This document shows positions 42,396 to 50,025 of a DNA stretch of 64,000 nt, piece by piece. The stretch comes from Sphingobacterium nematocida (GTDB taxonomy: Bacteria; Bacteroidota; Bacteroidia; Sphingobacteriales; Sphingobacteriaceae): NCBI RefSeq assembly GCF_900168125.1, contig NZ_FUZF01000001.1, positions 434,001 through 498,000 on the forward strand, read 5' to 3'. Position 1 is the stretch's first letter. Each line of letters opens with the position of its first letter. Under the pieces are notes generated by a model. It did no database searches and had not been told where the DNA came from. It was given only the letters and a program-made list of their open reading frames with translations. The translations under genes were made by a program, and so were the position numbers.

Positions 42396-43919
42396 ATGCT
42401 TAATCTTATAGAGCAACCCGGTGTACATCAAGACTTCAATGTGTATATTTCTTCTTTCAAGGAGCGGTTGTCTAGTTTATTCAATACTGAATATGATTAT
42501 AACTCTATCAGCTTGTCTAGAGGTTTGCCTCCTACTTTCTTGAGTGAGATCATGGCGATGAACCCCCTATCGGTAGCTATCCCCAAAGAACATGGCGGTA
42601 GAGGTCTACATGTTAAAGAATGTCTAGGCATATTATCGGCCGCATCTTATGAGTCACTATCGCTCTCGCTGATGTTTGGTATTAACATCGCTTTGTTCTT
42701 AGAGCCTTTTGCCAAATATGCAGCTCCCTCCTTACACCCTAGTGTATTCAAACGGTTTCTAGAAGATAAAGCAATGGGTGGCTTGATGATTACAGAACCG
42801 GGCTATGGTAGTGATGCGCTAAGCATGCGCACCGCCCATGAACAACAAGGAGACATATACAACATCAAAGGACAGAAACATTGGCAAGGATTGACGGGTG
42901 CAGCTGACTTTTGGTTGGTTACGGCCCGCAAAACTGTAGCGAATGGAGAATTGGCTAGAGATATTGATTTCTTTGTAACGGATAACAGTATCGAAGAACA
43001 AAGGATCATCGTTCAAAAGAAGTTTAATAACCTAGGCCTGTATGCTATTCCGTACGGTTTGAATGATATCGATATTAAAGTACCTTCTGAACAAAAGCTG
43101 ATTGCAGAAAGTACAGGTATCAAATTGATGCTGGATACATTGCACCGTAGCAGACTGCAATTTCCAGGTATGGGAATGGGATTCATAAAACGTCTTTTGG
43201 ATGAATCTCTACTGCACTGTAAAACGAGACGCGTATCTGGACAACCATTAAGCGAGATAGATGCTGTAAAGTTTCAATTATCCCGCATTCAAGCTGCGTA
43301 CACAATATGTTCGGCAATGTGCTCTTATAGTAGCGGCATGAGTTCTATAACAGCAGACTTATTTGGTAACGCCGTCGACGCCAATAGTGTAAAAGCATTG
43401 GTTACTGATCTGATGCAGGAATCTGCACAAATAGCATTGCAGTTAGCTGGGGCCAACGGGTATCGTCTAGATCATATTGCTGGACGTAGTGTCGTGGACA
43501 GTAGACCCTTCCAAATTTTTGAGGGCTCTAACGAGATGCTGTATTCACAGGTTGCTGATGCCATTGTTCGTATAATGCGCAAAACCAAAGTCAATAATCT
43601 ACTCGAATATCTAAAAGGCTACGAGCTTACAAAAAATGCCACTGAAATATTTGGCACTATATTAAGCATCAACCTTCCTGATCAACCGAAACAACGTCAG
43701 ATGGTTACATTAGGCAGAATGATTGCGCGTGTGGTGTGCTTCCAGTTTGTGGTACAATCTAACCACCTCGGTTTCAGCAATGACATGACTGAGATAACAC
43801 GGCAGCATATGCAAATGGACCTGACCATGTTGGCAGGACAATGGTCTGCAGGTACTCAGGCTGATCCATTAATGGATTATGAGGAAGGAAGCGATTGGTC
43901 AAATTTTATACATGAATAA
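42396..43919 (+). CDS. Acyl-CoA dehydrogenase family protein
   Basis: 507 aa, longer than the usual 380-400. The N-terminal domain includes SVAIPKEHGGRGLHVKECL. The flavin/substrate loop MITEPGYGSDALSM and the C-terminal QLAGANGYRLDHIAGRSVVDSRPFQIFEGSNEMLY, with Glu as the usual catalytic-base region, are clear. An extra C-terminal segment (about 400-507, helical) resembles larger ACADs. The substrate is unknown. It is separate from the beta-oxidation genes at 59.5-63.3 kb and may follow the AraC regulator. Confidence 0.85.
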   Translation: MLNLIEQPGVHQDFNVYISSFKERLSSLFNTEYDYNSISLSRGLPPTFLSEIMAMNPLSVAIPKEHGGRGLHVKECLGILSAASYESLSLSLMFGINIALFLEPFAKYAAPSLHPSVFKRFLEDKAMGGLMITEPGYGSDALSMRTAHEQQGDIYNIKGQKHWQGLTGAADFWLVTARKTVANGELARDIDFFVTDNSIEEQRIIVQKKFNNLGLYAIPYGLNDIDIKVPSEQKLIAESTGIKLMLDTLHRSRLQFPGMGMGFIKRLLDESLLHCKTRRVSGQPLSEIDAVKFQLSRIQAAYTICSAMCSYSSGMSSITADLFGNAVDANSVKALVTDLMQESAQIALQLAGANGYRLDHIAGRSVVDSRPFQIFEGSNEMLYSQVADAIVRIMRKTKVNNLLEYLKGYELTKNATEIFGTILSINLPDQPKQRQMVTLGRMIARVVCFQFVVQSNHLGFSNDMTEITRQHMQMDLTMLAGQWSAGTQADPLMDYEEGSDWSNFIHE

Positions 43920-43937
43920 CAATTGGATTCGACCTTA

Positions 43938-43984
43938 AAACAAAGAATGCCTGTAAGCTATAGAGCTACAGGCATTCTTTGTTT
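43938..43984. terminator. Bidirectional terminator between converging genes
   Basis: Perfect 18-bp arms AAACAAAGAATGCCTGTA and TACAGGCATTCTTTGTTT with an 11-nt loop. A- and T-rich outer ends let it terminate both the + strand acyl-CoA dehydrogenase and the minus-strand FemX gene. Confidence 0.85.
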
Positions 43985-44022
43985 CATATATCCGAGCCAT
44001 TATAAATTGAAACAACTTAAAA

Positions 44023-45147
44023 TCAACTGAGATGATAGCTTTGGTTCTTAAACTCCATTGAAATGTAATACTGATACTTTTGTTTATCGAGTGGATAATC
44101 CCAACAACCTAAACGATGATAAATATCCCCTCCAAATCCTGATTTGAATCGATAAAGTCCATAAAGAGGATGAGAAGGATCCGCTTGAGGAGCAACTCCA
44201 AAAAAATCATATTCAGTACACCCTAGTTCTCTTGCAATTTGCATTGCTCTCCATTGCAGGGCGTATGTAGCCATATAATTTCTATTCTCGGTTGCCGATG
44301 CTCCGTAAAGATAGGTCCCCCTATTTGCTGCTACTACCAAGAACATCGCAGCCAATGGTATTTCATCCACTTCAGCAACTAAAAGATATACATCTGCTGG
44401 CGACAGTGTATCGTTTGCACGCGCAGAAAGTACTATCTTAAAGTAATTAATATCGTGAAGAAAAAAGTTATTACGTTCGGCCGTTTGTCGATATAAATCA
44501 TACCAAACATCGATACTTTCTAAACCAAGGGACTGGATACGGACTCCCTTGCGGGCGGCAAGATGGATGTTGTATCGAGTCTTAGGTTTCATCCGAGCGA
44601 GCAACAAGTCATCATCTCTCTTCAAATTCATAAATATAGTATTTGAAGGCAAAATGTCGGTATTCGCTTTATGTAGATTCCAATGCGTTGTATTAAAATT
44701 AAGTCGCATCTCTTGAATACGTCGATCTGGTACTCCCAACCAATTGCCATGTAGATCGTAACAGTCGTCATCTTTTGCCCAATGAGATTCCCAAGATAAA
44801 TCATACCGAATCATAATACAATTTTGTGGTAGATAAGAACGTAGGCTCTCGGAAAGCTGTTCTAAGAAATAACCTTGATTTTCTTCTGATGGTTCCACTT
44901 CTGGGCCGTACGGTACATACGCGATACAGTGCTCTCTATCTATTGCTTGTATAATAACCAATAAGTCACCTATCAAATAACTGGTATCCGCCGTATCGAC
45001 ATACAAATCAGACAACTTGGTCTGAAAATTAAAAGCTTTGGACTGTAATCCCTGTAATTTCTTAACTGCTGACCAATACGCTGTTTGCTGAATAATCCCT
45101 GTTTTGTATAACTCTTCTACTTCCTTGTCTTGAATATCTGCTATCAT
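44023..45147 (-). CDS. FemX/FemAB-like peptidoglycan aminoacyltransferase
   Basis: 374 aa. Two GNAT-like halves typical of FemABX: the first up to about residue 170, the second with MKPKTRYNIHLAARKGVRIQSLG, RQTAERNNFFLHD, AAMFLVVAANRGTYLYGASATENRNY and ATYALQWRAMQIARELGCTEYDFFGVAP. The family adds amino acids from aminoacyl-tRNA to lipid II or peptidoglycan stems, in the cytoplasm. No coiled-coil arm as in staphylococcal FemA. Whether Bacteroidota members make cross-bridges is open, since their peptidoglycan is mostly directly cross-linked. Confidence 0.88.
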   Translation of the reverse strand: MIADIQDKEVEELYKTGIIQQTAYWSAVKKLQGLQSKAFNFQTKLSDLYVDTADTSYLIGDLLVIIQAIDREHCIAYVPYGPEVEPSEENQGYFLEQLSESLRSYLPQNCIMIRYDLSWESHWAKDDDCYDLHGNWLGVPDRRIQEMRLNFNTTHWNLHKANTDILPSNTIFMNLKRDDDLLLARMKPKTRYNIHLAARKGVRIQSLGLESIDVWYDLYRQTAERNNFFLHDINYFKIVLSARANDTLSPADVYLLVAEVDEIPLAAMFLVVAANRGTYLYGASATENRNYMATYALQWRAMQIARELGCTEYDFFGVAPQADPSHPLYGLYRFKSGFGGDIYHRLGCWDYPLDKQKYQYYISMEFKNQSYHLS

Positions 45148-45323
45148 GTCTCTTTTTTACTCCATTTGGAATAAAATATACCGAACAGACTATAATCGAT
45201 ATCAATATTCCAAAAGTGGCAAACATATCCATTAATAATGGATAAAACTAGATCGTATTGTTGATTGAATGTTAAAAACCCCTTCAATCACAATTTCAAA
45301 CCTGATAGTAAACGGAGAGAACG

Positions 45324-46571
45324 TTATTTTGTCGTGGTTTTGTTTTTTGCTCCTACATAACGATCAACACCGATCATCAATAATAATGACAAAACAACAC
45401 AAACGGATACGACATAGCCTACAACATCATAATGCTCTAACATAGATGTTGGTGTCTTTTGGTAAACTATAAGGCCTGCAATTGTAGCTGCAATTCCTCC
45501 TGAAATTTGTTGTAAGGAGGACTGGATACTCATGTATGCCCCCCTGTCATGATTATCCGGTACCGCAGACAATAATGCCATAGACGGCACCATACGACAA
45601 AGAACGCCTATTGTAATACAAGTATTCAATATCAAAACCATATAGAAAGGAATGGCTGTAAGATTAGTGTAAATTATACAAAAGACAATAAGCCAAACAC
45701 TACCGACACCAAATAATTTAAGTTTATCAATTTTGTCGCTCATCCTACCAATTAATGGCATAAATAGCAGCGATACAACACCCGAAACCATAAATAATAC
45801 AGGGAGATGTTCATCATCTACATGTAGATTGTTGACGGCAAATATGGTGGCATATGGCATCATCATAAACCCACCTAATGAGAGCAATGATGTAGTCAAA
45901 AAACCGCGTTGATAAGCTGATCGCTTAATCGTGGCTAGCAAATGATTCATCACATTTCTATTTCCACGATCCAATTGCAAATGCTCCTTGACCGGTTTTA
46001 ATAGGATGATAATACCTATCAGGATTAGTGCTGAGAAAGCAGCTATATACATAAAGGGTGCTTCCCATCCGAGATGATTGGCGATGTATAGACCAATAGG
46101 GATTCCCAAGACCTGACTAGCACCAAACCCCATCTGAACAAAGCCCATTACACGACCACGTTTTTGTAATGGAAAAATATCAGCAATTATTGCCATGGAG
46201 ATAGAGCCTATCACGCCACCGAACAGCCCTGTAATAATCCGGGCAGTAATTATTGTTGTATAACTATCCGCTAAACCACAAAATACGGTCCCCAACACAA
46301 AGCCAACATAGAAAAAAACAAGTAGTCTCTTCCGATCAAACTTGTCTGCAAAACCTGCTGTCAACAAACCAGATATACCGGCACTATAGGCATAGGCCGA
46401 TACAATATTTCCAAAAGAAGAAGCACTGATATCCATCGATTTGACAAGCATATCCCCTAAAGGAGACATTACCATAAAATCCAGAACAACAGTAAACTGC
46501 GTCAACGCTAACAGAAAAATAACAGTTTTTTCGTAACTTGAAAAATGAGATTGTATAGAAGCGTCTGACAT
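45324..46571 (-). CDS. MFS transporter (AraJ/DHA1-like)
   Basis: 415 aa with twelve predicted membrane helices. MFS signature motifs are seen after helix 2 (GFADKFDRKRLL) and helix 4 (ARIITGLFGGVIGSISMAIIADIFP), the latter fitting the drug:H+ antiporter pattern. A GRMSDKIDKLKLF motif A repeat occurs after helix 8. The family exports sugars, arabinose-like compounds or drugs. The substrate is unknown. It is encoded 62 bp downstream of the dtxR-like gene and on the same strand, so it may share its transcript. Confidence 0.92.
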   Translation of the reverse strand: MSDASIQSHFSSYEKTVIFLLALTQFTVVLDFMVMSPLGDMLVKSMDISASSFGNIVSAYAYSAGISGLLTAGFADKFDRKRLLVFFYVGFVLGTVFCGLADSYTTIITARIITGLFGGVIGSISMAIIADIFPLQKRGRVMGFVQMGFGASQVLGIPIGLYIANHLGWEAPFMYIAAFSALILIGIIILLKPVKEHLQLDRGNRNVMNHLLATIKRSAYQRGFLTTSLLSLGGFMMMPYATIFAVNNLHVDDEHLPVLFMVSGVVSLLFMPLIGRMSDKIDKLKLFGVGSVWLIVFCIIYTNLTAIPFYMVLILNTCITIGVLCRMVPSMALLSAVPDNHDRGAYMSIQSSLQQISGGIAATIAGLIVYQKTPTSMLEHYDVVGYVVSVCVVLSLLLMIGVDRYVGAKNKTTTK

Positions 46572-46633
46572 AGAGTAAGCTTTTTTGAAAGCTCAAAAGT
46601 AAGGAATATTTCGAAATTATTAGTGGAAGCTTT

Positions 46634-47290
46634 TCACCCCCTTTTTACCAAAAGACTATCACAAACCAACGATGTCAACATAACTGCTTCGCGCTCCAGG
46701 TAACTCACATGCATACTCTTATCAAAGTCCTCGATATCCTCGATACGAATGATCACTCCCAATCCCAGCTGTCTTGTGTTAAGATATTTCAAAAGAGAAG
46801 ATGATGACTGACCAACGGCCATCAATTCGACCACATCTCCCACCTGACAATCACTAAGCTTCAAATAAGGAGCAGCTTCGATGTCTCCCTCTTTATTAGG
46901 AATTGGAGAACCATGTGGGTCTACGGTAGGATATCCCAGGAGTTCATCCATCTTATTAAAGAACTCGGGGGCATGTATGTGCTCTATCTGCTCAGCAATA
47001 TGATGTACCTCATCCCAACCAAATCCCATTTTTTCAACCAAATACATCTCCGTCAAACGGTGCTTTCGAACTACTAGCGCTGCTTGTAACCGTCCTTGGT
47101 CTGTCAGCTTGAGAGGTTTATAGTTTTCATGGATGACAAACCCTTTTTCTGCGAGCCTTTTCATCATGCTATTAACAGTCGGCATCTTTATATCGAGAAA
47201 GCGGCTAACCTCATTTACAGTTGCCTCCCCTTTTGTCGCGGACAACATAAATAGAGCCTTCAGATAGTTTTCCTCTATGGATGTGTTCAT
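46634..47290 (-). CDS. DtxR/MntR family metal-dependent transcriptional regulator
   Basis: 218 aa from ATG at 47290. An in-frame ATG at 47296 overlaps the likely -7 element, so the later one is used. The N-terminal winged helix (ENYLKALFMLSATKGEATVNEVSRFLDIKMPTVNSMMKRL) is followed by the metal-binding dimerisation domain (about 70-140, with HRLTEMYLVEKMGF and HHIAEQIEHIHAPEF) and a C-terminal FeoA/SH3-like domain (about 145-215). It is divergent from a ZIP transporter gene with a DtxR-like box in between. Expected to repress metal uptake when Mn(II) or Fe(II) is abundant. Confidence 0.93.
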   Translation of the reverse strand: MNTSIEENYLKALFMLSATKGEATVNEVSRFLDIKMPTVNSMMKRLAEKGFVIHENYKPLKLTDQGRLQAALVVRKHRLTEMYLVEKMGFGWDEVHHIAEQIEHIHAPEFFNKMDELLGYPTVDPHGSPIPNKEGDIEAAPYLKLSDCQVGDVVELMAVGQSSSSLLKYLNTRQLGLGVIIRIEDIEDFDKSMHVSYLEREAVMLTSLVCDSLLVKRG

Positions 47291-47293
47291 ACA

Positions 47294-47322
47294 CAAATCT
47301 ACAAATTATTAGAGTATACAAA
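47294..47322 (-). promoter_or_regulatory. Promoter of the dtxR-like gene
   Basis: On the minus strand TTTG (47322-47319), 17 nt, TAGATTTG (47301-47294), an exact -7 match. The ATG at 47290 lies 3 nt further, so transcription is expected to begin at or next to the start codon. Confidence 0.65.
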
Positions 47323-47343
47323 CATTTTTGTTGATAAAATTTT

Positions 47344-47359
47344 GTTAGACTAATCTAAC
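47344..47359. promoter_or_regulatory. DtxR/MntR-type operator
   Basis: GTTAGACTAATCTAAC is a 16-bp near-perfect palindrome (14 of 16 positions symmetrical). It resembles the known DtxR-type consensus TTAGGTTAGGCTAACCTAA. Lying 49 bp before the ZIP ATG, it probably controls the ZIP gene and, possibly, the regulator itself. Confidence 0.75.
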
Positions 47360-47407
47360 TTATTACTTTTGATAAAATAAATTAACACAGGTTAAGCAAA
47401 TTACGTC

Positions 47408-48229
47408 ATGTTTGAATCCATTATTTCACTTTTAGAACAAACCAATCCAATATGGGCTGCATTTTATGCAACTATGTTTACCTGGTTGTTGACCGCCTTA
47501 GGTGCTGCCTTCGTATTTTTCTTCAAAGGAAACCATAAAAAATTTATGGATAGCATGCTCGGATTTACTGGAGGGGTAATGGTAGCAGCCAGTATCTGGA
47601 GTTTGCTTATACCCGCTATAGACATGAGTGATGGCGAAGGATTTACAAAAGTGTTGCCTGCGGTTATTGGCTTTTTGGCCGGAGCAGCATTCCTGTTCGT
47701 ATTAGACAAAGTATTGCCCCACCTACATGTCAATTTTAAACAAGTAGAAGGTATAAAAACACCGTGGCAAAAAACAACACTACTCGTATTAGCTATTACC
47801 TTACATAACATTCCGGAAGGATTAGCTGTAGGTGTATTATTTGGTGGTGTCGCAGCGGGTATTCCTGAAGCAAGTATCGGAGGAGCAATAGCACTCGCCA
47901 TAGGTATAGGATTACAAAATTTTCCGGAGGGAATTGCTGTGGCCATGCCGCTACGTCGCATGGGGATGAGTCGTCGAAAGAGTTTTTTTTATGGGCAACT
48001 ATCGGCTATTGTTGAGCCTATTGCAGGAGTTACGGGAGCAATTGCCGTAGCAGCTTTTACCCCCATGCTACCCTACGCATTGGCTTTTGCTGCCGGAGCA
48101 ATGATATTTGTTGTTGTAGAAGAAGTCATTCCCGAAGCACAACAGAATAAGAATTCCGACATGGCCACAATGGGGTTTATAGGAGGATTCATTATAATGA
48201 TGACACTGGATGTGGCGTTAAGCGGCTAG
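47408..48229 (+). CDS. ZIP family divalent metal transporter
   Basis: 273 aa with about eight membrane helices. The two metal-coordinating ZIP motifs are complete: HNIPEG at residues 133-138 and QNFPEG at 170-175, in the central helices. A cytoplasmic His-containing loop (LPHLHVNFKQVEG) lies before them. It imports Zn(II), Fe(II) or Mn(II) into the cytoplasm; substrate preference is not readable. The upstream DtxR-type operator and divergent regulator support Mn or Fe. Confidence 0.94.
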   Translation: MFESIISLLEQTNPIWAAFYATMFTWLLTALGAAFVFFFKGNHKKFMDSMLGFTGGVMVAASIWSLLIPAIDMSDGEGFTKVLPAVIGFLAGAAFLFVLDKVLPHLHVNFKQVEGIKTPWQKTTLLVLAITLHNIPEGLAVGVLFGGVAAGIPEASIGGAIALAIGIGLQNFPEGIAVAMPLRRMGMSRRKSFFYGQLSAIVEPIAGVTGAIAVAAFTPMLPYALAFAAGAMIFVVVEEVIPEAQQNKNSDMATMGFIGGFIIMMTLDVALSG

Positions 48230-48239
48230 AAACATTAAA

Positions 48240-48875
48240 TCAATCTAGCTTTATTATCTTAAATTCGACAGGAAACATCGGGTAATCTAAGCTATCGGTT
48301 TTCAATTTACTGATTTCAAGTAGAACATCCATTCCTTCATACACTTCTCCAAAAATGGTGTAATCTCCATCCAAGCGAGGTTGTCCACCGAATTTAAGAT
48401 AATTTGCCCGTTGCTTTTGAGTATACTTATGGCCTTTCTTTTTTTCCAATTGGTCCAACTCTTCTTCCACGACAGCTTTACCTACAACAAAATAAATCTG
48501 ATTTAAAAACGAAGCTTTTTCTGGATTATCATCTCTTCCAGCTCCTAATGCACCGACTTTATGAAAAGCTCTCTCATCAAACTCAGGACTTAGTCTCGGC
48601 TTTACTCCTGAAAGATTAACAGCCTCTCTCCTTGCGATATCAACATCATGCTCCCCTCCTTGGACGACGAAATCGGCTATAACGCGATTAAAAAAAGATC
48701 TTGCATAAACATCATCCTTAACAGCTTTTAAAATTAAATCCCTATGTTTCGGAGTGAAATCATAAAGTAAGACTTTAATATCTCCAAATCTCGTTTGAAA
48801 CACTAATCGATTGGTTTGAGCAGTTAGAGATATTGCTGAAAACAAAATAAATATCAAAAGTGGAATTATCCTCAT
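48240..48875 (-). CDS. Cyclophilin-type peptidyl-prolyl cis-trans isomerase, exported
   Basis: 211 aa. Signal peptide (LLIFILFSAISLTA-Q), then the cyclophilin core: LVFQTRFGDIKVLLYDFTPKHRD, FNRVIADFVVQGGEHD (active-site FxRVI-FVVQGG type), FLNQIYFVVGKA and DYTIFGEVYEGMDVL. Residues 105-150 form a long polar insert (FDERAFHKVGALGAGRDDNPEKASF). It catalyses proline isomerisation in the periplasm. It ends 10 bp from the convergent ZIP stop. Confidence 0.92.
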   Translation of the reverse strand: MRIIPLLIFILFSAISLTAQTNRLVFQTRFGDIKVLLYDFTPKHRDLILKAVKDDVYARSFFNRVIADFVVQGGEHDVDIARREAVNLSGVKPRLSPEFDERAFHKVGALGAGRDDNPEKASFLNQIYFVVGKAVVEEELDQLEKKKGHKYTQKQRANYLKFGGQPRLDGDYTIFGEVYEGMDVLLEISKLKTDSLDYPMFPVEFKIIKLD

Positions 48876-48949
48876 GTATCAAATAAAATTTAAAATTAGC
48901 GATCAAGTGTCAGCAATATGTCATTTCGAATAAAATATTTCAGAGAGCC

Positions 48950-49048
48950 TTGCATAGTGTACAAATTACACCTATATTTGTGCTATCATAATTTAGGTTT
49001 ATAATTGGTTATAAAGGTTTTCATTCTCCCCGTTTGAAAACCTTTTTT
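48950..49048 (+). ncRNA. Family-1 related small-RNA element, copy 10 (diverged, stem replaced)
   Basis: Keeps ATCATAATTTAGGTTTATAATTGGTTA from 48986, i.e. the family-1 core with small changes. The hairpin is different: AAAGGTTTTCA (49013-49023) pairs with TGAAAACCTTT (49035-49045), then T-run. The loop keeps CTCCCCG (49026-49032), the same C-rich motif as in the other copies. A promoter TTG (48950-48952), 20 nt, TATATTTG (48973-48980) is an exact -7 match, slightly upstream of the TAATTTAG used in other copies. Between two minus-strand genes, so no + strand gene is upstream. Confidence 0.7.
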
Positions 49049-49069
49049 GTTATCTTTCTGATATGCCTG

Positions 49070-49840
49070 TTATTCAACAATACGGTCATAAATAGCGTCC
49101 CATAAAGCGATTCTTTTATTTAAAGCCTCTTTTGAGACCTTCTTTATAGCATCCCATTTTATTTCATCCATTCCAGCCAATTCCAAAATCATCTGCATTG
49201 CTAAAGGTCCATGCTCATCACCGTCTAATTCAATATGACGTTCAAAATAATAGATAAATTTTCTTAGATCTGTATCGGGGAAACGAACTTGAATCTCTTT
49301 TAGTATAGCACTAAACATCCCTGGAATCAGATCCTCTCTTCCAAAAGTAAAAGCAGCAGCGACTTCGTGATCTCCTCCGTTAAAAATAATATTAAAGGTA
49401 TATTCCAGAAATTCTCTTACTCGTGGATCAGCCTCTAATTGATCTATAGCACCCCCAAGCTGCTCACCCCGCTTGATAGCAGACACAAATTGATTGATAG
49501 CAGATGTATCAGCTCCCATTGAAACCATCGCGTCCAAATACATTTCAAAATGACTTAATCTTCTCCCGTCAATGTATTCATCTGATTCTTCGGCCAATAC
49601 AATCTCATTAATAAGGTATCTTGTATTTGGATACTCCGAAGCTATCCATGGTACCTGTGTACATGTCAAACGTCCTTGTAAACTTTTCAATAAAGACATA
49701 AAATCCCATACAGCGTAGACATGCACTTCGGTAAATAGACGTAAGTCTTTAATACTATTAATTTTGGAGTATAGCGGATGTGCTAATAGTTGCGCACGTT
49801 CATCTTGGATATACGCATTAATCTCTTCGATCTTATTCAT
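49070..49840 (-). CDS. DUF3050 family protein (heme-oxygenase-like fold)
   Basis: 256 aa from ATG at 49840; an upstream in-frame ATG at 49846 overlaps the -7 element. Signature phrases are HPLYSKINSIKDLRLFTEVHVYAVWDFMSLLKSLQ, WIASEYPNTRYLINEIVLAEESDEY, FEMYLDAM and the C-terminal FIYYFERHIELDGDEHGPLAMQM. The spaced Glu and His residues fit the helical heme-oxygenase-like/TenA-like superfamily. No reaction is established for DUF3050. Single gene. Confidence 0.9.
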   Translation of the reverse strand: MNKIEEINAYIQDERAQLLAHPLYSKINSIKDLRLFTEVHVYAVWDFMSLLKSLQGRLTCTQVPWIASEYPNTRYLINEIVLAEESDEYIDGRRLSHFEMYLDAMVSMGADTSAINQFVSAIKRGEQLGGAIDQLEADPRVREFLEYTFNIIFNGGDHEVAAAFTFGREDLIPGMFSAILKEIQVRFPDTDLRKFIYYFERHIELDGDEHGPLAMQMILELAGMDEIKWDAIKKVSKEALNKRIALWDAIYDRIVE

Positions 49841-49843
49841 ACA

Positions 49844-49851
49844 CAAAAGTA
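49844..49851 (-). promoter_or_regulatory. -7 element TACTTTTG three nt before the DUF3050 ATG
   Basis: An exact TAnnTTTG match on the minus strand, followed by TGT-ATG as in the dtxR-like gene. The start of transcription should coincide with the start codon. Confidence 0.55.
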
Positions 49852-50025
49852 GGGATTCGCAGCCGTATCGCTAAAAAAAACAGTAAACTAAATTACCACT
49901 TTTTAACTCTTTAACACTCCCCTAATCACAATATTTTGATTCATAGAACAATAAAAATTAGCTGTTATCGGGGATGAAAAATACATAAAACTATTAGCAT
50001 CTTTGTGCAAGTAATGGAACTAAAA

